A DNA stretch of 12,637 nt from JAAXQD01 sp032126435 (GTDB taxonomy: Bacteria > Desulfobacterota > Desulfobacteria > Desulfobacterales > UBA11574). Made by a program: the position numbers and the translations under genes. Positions within the stretch are counted from its first letter, which is position 1. Each line of letters starts with the position of its first letter. The stretch lies in NCBI GenBank assembly GCA_032126435.1, contig JAQBBE010000144.1, positions 1 to 12,637 of the forward strand, written 5' to 3'. Below, piece after piece: positions 1-5,667 of this stretch. Below the pieces are notes generated by a model. It ran no database searches. It saw only the letters and a program-made list of their open reading frames with translations, and was not told the DNA's origin.

Positions 1-333
1 TTTGCCTGTATCAATTGTGGAACCTGCACATATGCGTGTCCCACGTGTTGGTGTTTCGATATTCAAGACGAAACCTTCGGATTTTCCGGCATTCGCATTC
101 GCAATTGGGACAGCTGCATGTATCCGCTGTTTACCCATCACGGATCCGGACACAATCCCAGGGACATGAAAATGCAGCGGGTCCGCCAGCGTTTCATGCA
201 CAAACTGAAATATTACGTCGACAAATATGCAAACGGCATTCAATGTGTCGGCTGCGGGCGATGCATCCGTCTCTGCCCGGTGAATATCGATATACGTAAG
301 GTTTGCGACTTGATGAACAGTTTTGAATCTTAA
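1..333 (+). CDS. 4Fe-4S dicluster protein, sulfhydrogenase beta / FlxB-like (5' truncated)
   Basis: Frame 1 is open from the window edge to TAA at 331-333, giving the last 110 residues. Two ferredoxin-type cysteine sets are visible: CINCGTCTYACP (residues 3-14 of the fragment) and CVGCGRCIRLCP near the C-terminus. Between them lies the block WDSCMYPLFTHHGSGHNPR, which I recognise from the dicluster subunits of sulfhydrogenase and anaerobic sulfite reductase (HydB/AsrA type) and of the Flx complex of sulfate reducers. Such subunits carry electrons between an NAD(P)H-oxidising flavoprotein and a catalytic partner such as hydrogenase, sulfite reductase or HdrABC. The gene 31 nt downstream encodes the matching FAD/NAD(P) subunit, which supports the call. 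The partner cannot be identified because the upstream genes are outside the window, so no symbol is given. A third candidate context is an Hdr-linked flavin oxidoreductase (flxB). Confidence 0.85.
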   Translation, partial: FACINCGTCTYACPTCWCFDIQDETFGFSGIRIRNWDSCMYPLFTHHGSGHNPRDMKMQRVRQRFMHKLKYYVDKYANGIQCVGCGRCIRLCPVNIDIRKVCDLMNSFES

Positions 334-364
334 TCCTAAGTCAATTCCCAAAGGAGAAGTAGAA

Positions 365-1210
365 GTGCAAAATCCGTATTTGCCCTATCCGGTTCGTATC
401 GATGAAATCATCACTGAAACCGAAGATAAAAATCTGAAAACATTTAAACTGGTCTTTATAAACCCGGAGGACGAAGAAAAATTTAAATACCAGGCCGGTC
501 AGTTTGCCGAGCTCTCGGTTGCCGGAAAAGGAGAAATCCCCATCGGCATCGCTTCCTCTCCAACGGAAAAAGGGTTTTTAATGTTTACCGTCAACAAGGT
601 GGGGCTGGTAACATCCTGTCTTCACAACATGAAGCCCGGAGATATTATGGGCGTCCGTGGACCGTTGGGAAACTGGTACCCCTGGGATATCATGGAAGGC
701 AAGAGTGTTGTCATTATCGGCGGCGGATTTGCTTTTACGACCCTTCGGTCTTCCATAATATATATGCTGGATCCGGCCAACCGACCAAATTTTAAAGATA
801 TCCATGTAATATACGGCGCTCGCACCCCGGGCATGCTTCTTTACAGGGACGAACTGGCCGAATGGGAAAAACGCGACGATATCCACATGCATATTACGGT
901 GGATGCTACGAACGATCCAAACTGGAAATATAATATCGGCTTTGTCCCCACCATTACCGATCAGAAGGCCCCCCCCGGCAACCCGGACACCTATGCGATT
1001 GTCTGCGGACCTCCCATCATGATTAAGTTTACCCAGCCGGTTTTAGATACGCTGGACTATGCCCATGATCATATTATCATGTCCCTTGAAATGCGCATGA
1101 AATGCGGCATCGGAATATGCGGCCGGTGCAACATCGGTAAAGAATACGTTTGTAAAGACGGTCCGGTCTTTACGTTGGACCAGTTGAATCAGATGCCCAA
1201 AGAGTATTAA
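365..1210 (+). CDS. FAD/NAD(P)-binding oxidoreductase subunit, sulfhydrogenase gamma / FlxA-like
   Basis: A 281-residue protein of the ferredoxin-NADP reductase fold, the expected size for AsrB/HydG-type gamma subunits. The start chosen is GTG at 365, because AGGAG (352-356) lies 8 nt before it; a TTG at 323 would overlap the previous gene and has no such site. FAD domain: PIGIASSP at 59-66 and GDIMGVRGPLGNW at 92-104. NAD(P) domain: GGGFAFTTLRS at 119-129 and CGPPIM at 214-219. C-terminal 2Fe-2S motif: C247, C252, C255 and C263 (CX4CX2CX7C), as in PyrK. The role is probably to pass electrons between NAD(P)H and the dicluster protein encoded 31 nt upstream, in the cytoplasm. The glycine-rich motif departs from the more familiar GGGIGLAPLRS. 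In sulfate reducers a similar protein is FlxA, acting with HdrABC; this is possible here but the rest of the cluster is not visible. Confidence 0.88.
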   Translation: MQNPYLPYPVRIDEIITETEDKNLKTFKLVFINPEDEEKFKYQAGQFAELSVAGKGEIPIGIASSPTEKGFLMFTVNKVGLVTSCLHNMKPGDIMGVRGPLGNWYPWDIMEGKSVVIIGGGFAFTTLRSSIIYMLDPANRPNFKDIHVIYGARTPGMLLYRDELAEWEKRDDIHMHITVDATNDPNWKYNIGFVPTITDQKAPPGNPDTYAIVCGPPIMIKFTQPVLDTLDYAHDHIIMSLEMRMKCGIGICGRCNIGKEYVCKDGPVFTLDQLNQMPKEY

Positions 1211-1279
1211 TACGTCTCGGAAATTCTACAATTGGTTGAAATTAAGGATCTTTTAATAGCTTCTGTTTTATGCTACTTC

Positions 1280-1375
1280 CATGGAATATTGGAATAGTGG
1301 AATGCTGGGTCGAAGGAACAATATCAATCTGATTCCTTCAGTAACCCATTATTCCATCGTTCCATTATTCCAATT
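1280..1375. repeat. Imperfect foldback repeat of ATTCC/GGAAT units
   Basis: The left arm (1280-1310) carries repeated GGAAT units and the right arm (1344-1374) carries their complement, repeated ATTCCA units. The arms pair imperfectly over about 30 bp (roughly three quarters of positions by eye). Inside the loop is a second, perfect 7-bp stem, GAAGGAA (1312-1318) with TTCCTTC (1333-1339). The element sits between the stop of the FAD/NAD(P) subunit gene and the RseC-like gene and has no coding capacity. It could be a small non-autonomous mobile repeat or a transcript-stabilising foldback. There is no clean T-run, so it is not called a terminator. Confidence 0.6.
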
Positions 1376-1380
1376 GTGAC

Positions 1381-1502
1381 CTGCCCGCTCGTGCCCCAGG
1401 CCGCCTCGCCTTGCCCGTCCGCCATCGGCTTCGCCTCAGGCGAATGCCGGGCGGGCTTGGCTGGCGGGCGAGCTTGCAATGGCAGGCGGAGCGAAGCGAA
1501 CT
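1381..1502. other. GC-rich non-coding stretch with internal hairpin
   Basis: This block is far richer in G+C than its flanks and reads as repeated GCCCG/GCGGGC modules. Its clearest structure is at 1413-1456: TTCGCC (1430-1435), a TCA loop, then GGCGAA (1439-1444), extended outward by GCCCGTCCG (1413-1421) against GCCGGGCGGGC (1446-1456) with a bulge. It ends in AGGCGGAGCGAAGCGAAC. No start codon with a ribosome site and no conserved protein was seen. Together with the foldback at 1280-1375 it fills most of the 411-nt gene-free gap 1211-1621. Compositional contrast suggests a dispersed intergenic repeat, but copy number cannot be judged from one window. Confidence 0.5.
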
Positions 1503-1570
1503 AACTTGAATATCTTCAACACCCAATTTCTTCTAACGGTCGTGACTTTTTAAAAACAGGTGTTATTTTG

Positions 1571-1579
1571 TGGTATAAA
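1571..1579 (+). promoter_or_regulatory. Possible extended -10 promoter for the RseC-like gene
   Basis: TGGTATAAA contains a TG dinucleotide one base before TATAAA, an extended -10 pattern matching TATAAT at 5 of 6 positions. No good -35 is seen at 16-18 nt. Transcription would start near 1586 and leave a leader of about 36 nt before the ATG at 1622. Confidence 0.35.
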
Positions 1580-1621
1580 CAACATTGATTCTGAGCATAA
1601 ATCAGCAAAGAAGGTAATATT

Positions 1622-2059
1622 ATGGCCACTGAAGAAGGTATTGTGATTAAAATCGATTCCGAAACAGCATGGGTGAAAACCACGAAAACCAGTGCATGTA
1701 AGGCGTGTGCTGCAAGGAGTTCTTGCCACAGCTTGGGCGGAGCTAAGGAAATGGAGGTGGAAGCTATTAATCGTGCAGGTGCGAAAGTGGGTCAGAAGGT
1801 GGTGCTGAGCTTCGACACATCCCCATTGCTAAAAGCCACGTTCCTGCTTTACGTGTTCCCGATAATAGCCATGCTCGTCGGCGCTTTGATCGGTCAGAAG
1901 ATGGCCATTTCTTTAAATTTCGACACGTCCATGCTGTCTGCAATTATGGGTTTTTCATTTTTTGGGTTGACACTTCTATTCGTTCGATCAAAGGGAAACA
2001 AGCTGGCCAAAAAAGACGAATACCAGCCGAAAATCATCAGAATCATCAAGCAGTCATAA
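1622..2059 (+). CDS. rseC: RseC/MucC (SoxR-reducing system) family membrane protein
   Basis: A 145-residue protein with the RseC/MucC layout: an N-terminal soluble domain beginning EEGIVIKIDSETAWV, a short cysteine cluster C26, C29, C35 (CX2CX5C), then two hydrophobic segments at about 69-91 and 103-121, and a basic tail. ATG at 1622 is preceded by AAAGAAGG (1607-1614), 7 nt away. In gammaproteobacteria RseC works with the Rsx/Rnf electron-transfer membrane complex to reduce SoxR and also affects sigma-E signalling. Here no rnf/rsx or sigma-E gene is in view and the gene stands alone, convergent with the diaphorase operon. The symbol is a family-level assignment. A role tied to membrane redox is inferred from the family; the cysteines could bind a metal or Fe-S cluster. 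Confidence 0.8.
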   Translation: MATEEGIVIKIDSETAWVKTTKTSACKACAARSSCHSLGGAKEMEVEAINRAGAKVGQKVVLSFDTSPLLKATFLLYVFPIIAMLVGALIGQKMAISLNFDTSMLSAIMGFSFFGLTLLFVRSKGNKLAKKDEYQPKIIRIIKQS

Positions 2060-2088
2060 ATGGGGTGTTCTGTTGAAAATCGATTCTT

Positions 2089-2110
2089 CCTGCAGAAAGA
2101 CTTCTGCAGG
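2089..2110. terminator. Perfect hairpin between convergent genes, possible bidirectional terminator
   Basis: CCTGCAGAA (2089-2097), loop AGAC, then TTCTGCAGG (2102-2110): a perfect 9-bp stem placed 30 nt after the RseC-like stop and about 64 nt after the end of the - strand diaphorase operon. Neither side has a strong T-run, so intrinsic termination would be weak. Its position between two convergent transcripts is the main support. Confidence 0.5.
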
Positions 2111-2173
2111 CCATGTGATTGCCCGGTTCAAATCCATAAAATTCAACCGAGCGAGTTGTTGCAGTTCAATTCG

Positions 2174-2824
2174 TTAAACGCCTTCTTGGGCATCCTTTAA
2201 CGTCAAAGCTCCCACCGGACATATTTTTACACAGGCATCACATTTTTCGCAGTTCAGCGACGACGCTTCCCCTTGGCCATACGCGCTGATTACGGTATCG
2301 AACCCCCGTTTGGCAAAGGTCAAAGCAGATTGACCATGCTCTCTCCGGCAAATGTGCACACATTTGCCGCACAAAACACATCGATTCGGATAGTGGTTTA
2401 AAAAAGGGTGATTCCGGTCGATTTCTGTCTCTTTAAGATATCGTTCAAGACCCTTGGGCTTTAAGCCGACCTTTAGAAATTTGGCGATGCGCTGAAGTTC
2501 GCATTTTTTATTGGCCGGACAATGCTTACAATCCACATGATGAACCGAAAGGAGCAGTCGAAGGGCCGTTCGTTGCAACTGTCTCACAGCCAAAGTGTCG
2601 GTTTTGACAACCATGTCATCTTTGACGTTAACCGTGCATGATGTTATCGGCTGTTTTTCGCCTTCAATTTCAACAAAGCACATCCTGCAGGACGCCGAAG
2701 GATCTTCCATGCTTTCCAGAAAACAAAGGTTGGGAATATAGATGTCGTTGTCGAGGCAGGCCTGAAGTAAGGTCGTCCCGTGTTTGGTTTCGATCTCCTT
2801 ACCATCCACCCAGAGTTTCGGCAT
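2174..2824 (-). CDS. NuoG N-terminus/HoxU-like 2Fe-2S and 4Fe-4S electron-transfer subunit
   Basis: 216 residues corresponding to the N-terminal electron wire of NuoG, HoxU or [FeFe]-hydrogenase, without any catalytic domain. A plant-type 2Fe-2S domain holds C34, C46, C49 and C63. A His-Cys3 4Fe-4S site is H95, C99, C102, C108. A two-cluster ferredoxin domain holds C149, C152, C155, C159 and C192, C195, C198, C202. All expected ligands are present. The ATG is preceded by GAAGAAGGA (+ strand 2834-2842), 9 nt upstream and inside the end of the NuoF-like gene; the intergenic gap is 3 nt, so co-translation is expected. It is the last gene of the operon and would receive electrons from the NuoEF-like flavoprotein and hand them to an enzyme not encoded here, such as a formate dehydrogenase or hydrogenase. 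A ferredoxin-like role is an alternative. Confidence 0.88.
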   Translation of the reverse strand: MPKLWVDGKEIETKHGTTLLQACLDNDIYIPNLCFLESMEDPSASCRMCFVEIEGEKQPITSCTVNVKDDMVVKTDTLAVRQLQRTALRLLLSVHHVDCKHCPANKKCELQRIAKFLKVGLKPKGLERYLKETEIDRNHPFLNHYPNRCVLCGKCVHICRREHGQSALTFAKRGFDTVISAYGQGEASSLNCEKCDACVKICPVGALTLKDAQEGV

Positions 2825-2827
2825 GTC

Positions 2828-4777
2828 TTATCGTCCTTCTTCTTTTTTTTCCGGAATCTTCTCTATAAAAGGAACCAGATTCGGAGGAGATACCTTTCTG
2901 ACCGCATCATACTCCGGCGGGCAGGCCACCAAGCACTCGCCGCATTTTACGCAAAGTTCCTGGTCAACCCCTTTCTTGCGGTTACTGGTGGTAAATACCG
3001 CGTCAACCGGACAGCAGGTGGCACAGGCATCACATCCCCGGGCGCACAGATCCAAATCGAAATAAAAAGCGGTCAACGCCCGGCACATCAAGGCAGGGCA
3101 GCGCTTTTCTTTGATATGGGCCTCATATTCCTCTCTGAAATATTTAAGTGAAGTGAGCACCGGATTTGGGGCGGTTTTACCCAAACCACACAGTGACCCG
3201 GCTTTTATGTCCCGGCTCAAGGTTTCCAACAGCTCCAGGTCACCGTCAAGGCCTTCCCCTTTTGTTAACCGTTGGAGTATTTTAAGGAGGTGGTAGGTCC
3301 CGATTCGGCAAAAGGTGCATTTGCCGCAAGATTCCTTTTGGGTGAAATCGAGAAAATACCGGGCAACTTCTACCATGCAGGTATCTTCATCCATCACCAC
3401 CATGCCGCCGGATCCCATCATCGCGCCGGCTTCGGTCAGAGAATCGAAATCGATCGGCGTATCTAAGAAATCTTCATTCAGGCAGCCGCCGGAAGGTCCA
3501 CCGATCTGAACAGCCTTGAATTTCTTTTTATTGGGAATTCCGCCGCAGATATCAAATATTAGGCTTCGCAGCGATACGCCCATGGGAATTTCCACCAAGC
3601 CCGCATGCACCACATTCCCCACGATAGAGAAAATTGCTGTGCCCGGGCTGTTTTCGGTCCCAATGCCTCTGTACCAAGCCGCACCATTATCCAGTATGGG
3701 CGGGACGGAGGCCAGGGTCTTAACATTGTTGATAATCGTCGGCGTGTTCCACAGTCCTTTTTGAACCGGGTAAGGCGGACGGTGTCGGGGCATGCCTCTA
3801 TACCCTTCGATGGATCGAATCAGGGCTGTTTCCTCACCACAAACAAAGGCACCGGATCCTTGGAACACATCAATTTCCAAATCGAACCCGCTGCCCAGAA
3901 TCCCTTTGCCCAAAAGTCCCAGTTCTTCTGCCTGCCCAATGGCTTTTGTGACGATTTTGACGGCCAGGGGATATTCCGATCTGACATACACCACGGCTTT
4001 ATGAGCGCCCACTGCATACGCGCAGATGGCCATGCCTTCAATGACCTGATGCGGATTACTTTCCAGAATGGTTCTGTCCATGTATGCACCGGGGTCCCCT
4101 TCATCTGCGTTGCAAATGACGATTTTTTCCTGCGCCAAGGTATTTCTGGCCAGTTTCCACTTTCTTCCAGTGGGAAATCCGGCGCCGCCCCTACCTCTTA
4201 AACCGGAATGCTCGACCTCGTTGATAATCTCATCCGGGGAGAGCTGTAAAGCTTTCGCAAGGGTTGAATACCCGCCTTCAGCAATGTAGTCATAGATATC
4301 TTCAGGATTAATATGCCCGCATTTTTCCATAACGACCCGTTTTTCCTGATTGAACCGTGGAAACTCCATGACCGAAGGAATCAGATCGTTTTCCATGGTG
4401 GCACCAAGGATGTGTTCAAAGCGGGGGTCCCCGTCTCCCAAAAAAAGTTTTACCAGCATTTGGGCTTTGCCTGCAGTAACTTCGGGATAGAAAATGGGCG
4501 GGAATCCGGAATCTGGATGATCTATGATAACCACCGGCTCTGCATAACAATGCCCGATACAGCCTACCGGATGAATTATGGCTTCCACATTACGTTCAGC
4601 GAGAATCTCTTCGAATGCCTTTTTGGTTTCAAGAGCCCCGGAGGCGATACCGCATGTCGCCATACCAATGTGAATTTTGGGAACCGGCGTCTCCGTGAAT
4701 GCTTTCCGGCGTCTCTCGGCCTCTTCAAGAATAGCACTGAATTTCTGATCTATTTTTTCATTCTTGGCCGGATTCAT
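2828..4777 (-). CDS. nuoF: NuoF/HndC/HydB-like NADH-oxidising flavoprotein subunit
   Basis: 649 residues, longer than plain NuoF (about 430-450), because extra domains flank the core, as in HydB/HndC of NAD(P)-linked hydrogenases. Order: a thioredoxin-like 2Fe-2S domain (about 35-115, C42, C73, C77); the FMN/NADH core with GLRGRGGAGFPTGRKW (192-207) and CNADEGDPGAYMDR (222-235); an SLBB region; the 4Fe-4S site C484, C487, C490, C530; and a C-terminal two-cluster ferredoxin domain (C578, C582, C585, C589 and C609, C612, C615, C619). It should oxidise or reduce NAD(P)H through FMN and pass single electrons to the NuoG-like subunit. The start overlaps the NuoE-like gene by 20 nt and has only a weak purine-rich site, so translation is probably coupled. 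Odd points: only three cysteines are seen in the N-terminal domain, and one ferredoxin site has a CX3C first spacing. The symbol is family-level; this is not from a complete complex I locus. Confidence 0.92.
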   Translation of the reverse strand: MNPAKNEKIDQKFSAILEEAERRRKAFTETPVPKIHIGMATCGIASGALETKKAFEEILAERNVEAIIHPVGCIGHCYAEPVVIIDHPDSGFPPIFYPEVTAGKAQMLVKLFLGDGDPRFEHILGATMENDLIPSVMEFPRFNQEKRVVMEKCGHINPEDIYDYIAEGGYSTLAKALQLSPDEIINEVEHSGLRGRGGAGFPTGRKWKLARNTLAQEKIVICNADEGDPGAYMDRTILESNPHQVIEGMAICAYAVGAHKAVVYVRSEYPLAVKIVTKAIGQAEELGLLGKGILGSGFDLEIDVFQGSGAFVCGEETALIRSIEGYRGMPRHRPPYPVQKGLWNTPTIINNVKTLASVPPILDNGAAWYRGIGTENSPGTAIFSIVGNVVHAGLVEIPMGVSLRSLIFDICGGIPNKKKFKAVQIGGPSGGCLNEDFLDTPIDFDSLTEAGAMMGSGGMVVMDEDTCMVEVARYFLDFTQKESCGKCTFCRIGTYHLLKILQRLTKGEGLDGDLELLETLSRDIKAGSLCGLGKTAPNPVLTSLKYFREEYEAHIKEKRCPALMCRALTAFYFDLDLCARGCDACATCCPVDAVFTTSNRKKGVDQELCVKCGECLVACPPEYDAVRKVSPPNLVPFIEKIPEKKEEGR

Positions 4778-5294
4778 TTTTTTGTTTTTCTCTTTCAGCC
4801 ATCTCTTTTTCTATTGCAATCCGCAGGATAAGCCCTTCCACCTTGCTGGGAGCCATATGGGCATGAACGGTCTCGCCAATAACGGCTACGGGCGCCAGCG
4901 CGCAGCATCCCACACAGGCGACCCTTTCAATGCTGAACTCTCGGTCCGGCGTGGTTTCACCTTCGGAAATTTCGAGCTTACGTTCAAAATTTTCGAGTAT
5001 GATATCACCCGACCGGACATGACAGGCCGTCCCCAGGCACACTTTGATCGGGTGTTTGCCAGGCGGATGAAATCTGAACTGATTATAGAAGGTTGCAACA
5101 CCATAAACTTCAGATTCCGGAATTTCGAGGTGTTCTGCTACCATTTTTAGGGATTCACGGGGGAGATAGGCAAGCTCTTTCTGGATCATCTGAAGGATGG
5201 GGATAAGATTTCTTCTTTGCTTTTTAAACGTCGTAAGCTTCGAGGTAATATTCTCTAAGGCGTGTTTGTCTTCAGCTGTTAACTCTAGAAGCAT
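4758..5294 (-). CDS. nuoE: NuoE/HndA-like thioredoxin-fold 2Fe-2S subunit
   Basis: 178 residues, the usual size of the 24-kDa complex I subunit family. A helical N-terminus (YLPRESLKMVAEHLEIPESE, about 43-62) precedes GVATFYNQF, a signature of the family, and the thioredoxin-like 2Fe-2S domain with C86, C91, C127 and C131; an extra C130 lies beside C131. The ATG at 5294 has GAGAGG about 11 nt upstream, a rather long spacing. The gene is first in a three-gene operon and overlaps the NuoF-like gene by 20 nt. The protein should pair with that flavoprotein to form the NADH dehydrogenase head. The charged C-terminal tail (EKEMAEREKQKNESGQE) is encoded partly in the overlap. The family can serve complex I, hydrogenases or formate dehydrogenases, and the sequence alone does not decide which. 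The symbol is family-level. Confidence 0.92.
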   Translation of the reverse strand: MLLELTAEDKHALENITSKLTTFKKQRRNLIPILQMIQKELAYLPRESLKMVAEHLEIPESEVYGVATFYNQFRFHPPGKHPIKVCLGTACHVRSGDIILENFERKLEISEGETTPDREFSIERVACVGCCALAPVAVIGETVHAHMAPSKVEGLILRIAIEKEMAEREKQKNESGQE

Positions 5295-5406
5295 ATCGCA
5301 ATTTTCCTCTCAGAAGAGCCATTTCCATTATTCTGCTAACCATCCATTATTTATATTAATTTTGCCGAATTCGCTTAAATGAGAGAAATCAAAAAAATCA
5401 ATCTTT

Positions 5407-5433
5407 ATTATATTGTAACAATCAAAATGTCAA
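5407..5433 (-). promoter_or_regulatory. Possible sigma-70-type promoter of the diaphorase operon
   Basis: Read on the - strand, TTGACA (5433 to 5428) and TATAAT (5412 to 5407) both match consensus exactly, but are separated by 15 nt, shorter than the optimal 17. Transcription would begin near 5400 and give a leader of about 106 nt before the NuoE-like ATG. A short spacer is compatible with dependence on an activator. The palindrome at 5447-5470 lies just upstream. Confidence 0.4.
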
Positions 5434-5446
5434 ATGATAGGGGTTG

Positions 5447-5470
5447 TTGTCAAGACTATACTCTTGACAA
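5447..5470. promoter_or_regulatory. Perfect 9-6-9 palindrome, probable operator in the divergent control region
   Basis: TTGTCAAGA (5447-5455), CTATAC spacer, TCTTGACAA (5462-5470): the arms are exact reverse complements. It lies in the 373-nt gap between the divergent NuoE-like and cNMP-fold genes. Its centre is about 58 nt upstream of the predicted - strand start and about 45 nt upstream of a start implied by the AT-rich TATATTATAA at 5491-5500 on the + strand, both typical distances for activator sites of the CRP/FNR kind. Single half-sites (TGTCA or TGACA) recur nearby at about 5429, 5485 and 5511. The spacing does not fit the usual Rex, FNR or CRP consensus, so the regulator is not named. 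Confidence 0.6.
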
Positions 5471-5519
5471 TTTTATTGAAACTGTCAGAGTATATTATAA
5501 ATAAACCTGTGACAATGCT

Positions 5520-5581
5520 CGCCGTTGCCTTTCCTTGCTGCCCCAAAGATCGGGATCTTGACCCTGCTTCGACGAACGGCG
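5520..5581 (+). promoter_or_regulatory. Foldable leader segment upstream of the cNMP-fold gene
   Basis: CGCCGTT (5520-5526) is the exact reverse complement of AACGGCG (5575-5581), and within this closing stem AAGAT (5546-5550), CGGG, ATCTT (5555-5559) makes a 5-bp hairpin. If the + strand transcript starts near 5503, this would be a structured 5' leader about 165 nt long. No cobalamin-riboswitch B12 box or other known riboswitch core was recognised. It may equally be a piece of dispersed repeat or decayed sequence. Confidence 0.3.
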
Positions 5582-5667
5582 TGTGGAATGCGCTTGCCCT
5601 GTTGAATCCCCGAAATCCAGGTAGATGAGCTGTTGCACTTCAAATTAAAAACTAAAAGAGGTCTAAT

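Noticed and set aside
969..976. Run of eight C as a possible frameshift in the FAD/NAD(P) subunit gene
   Set aside because: The frame continues intact on both sides into the conserved CGPPIM and 2Fe-2S motifs, so there is no sign of a break.
1280..1375. CRISPR-like repeated units
   Set aside because: Units are short, irregular and arranged as a foldback, with no uniform repeats and spacers and no cas gene in view.
1462..1477. Sigma-54-like element TGGC...TTGC upstream of the RseC-like gene
   Set aside because: The two boxes are separated by 8 nt instead of 7, so the GG and GC pairs are out of the required spacing, and the site lies in repetitive GC-rich DNA.
3605..4201. 198-residue open frame on the + strand
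   Set aside because: It is wholly antisense to the intact NuoF-like gene, shows no recognisable domain and no ribosome site; a shadow of strong coding bias.
5447..5470. Palindrome as a Rex (NADH-sensing) operator
   Set aside because: Attractive next to an NADH-linked operon, but Rex sites have about 18 bp with TTGTGA/TTGTTA-type arms around a 4-nt centre; arm sequence and spacing here differ.
5512..5667. Cobalamin riboswitch upstream of the corrinoid activator pair
   Set aside because: Looked for because of the corrinoid link; no B12 box or the usual multi-stem layout was seen.
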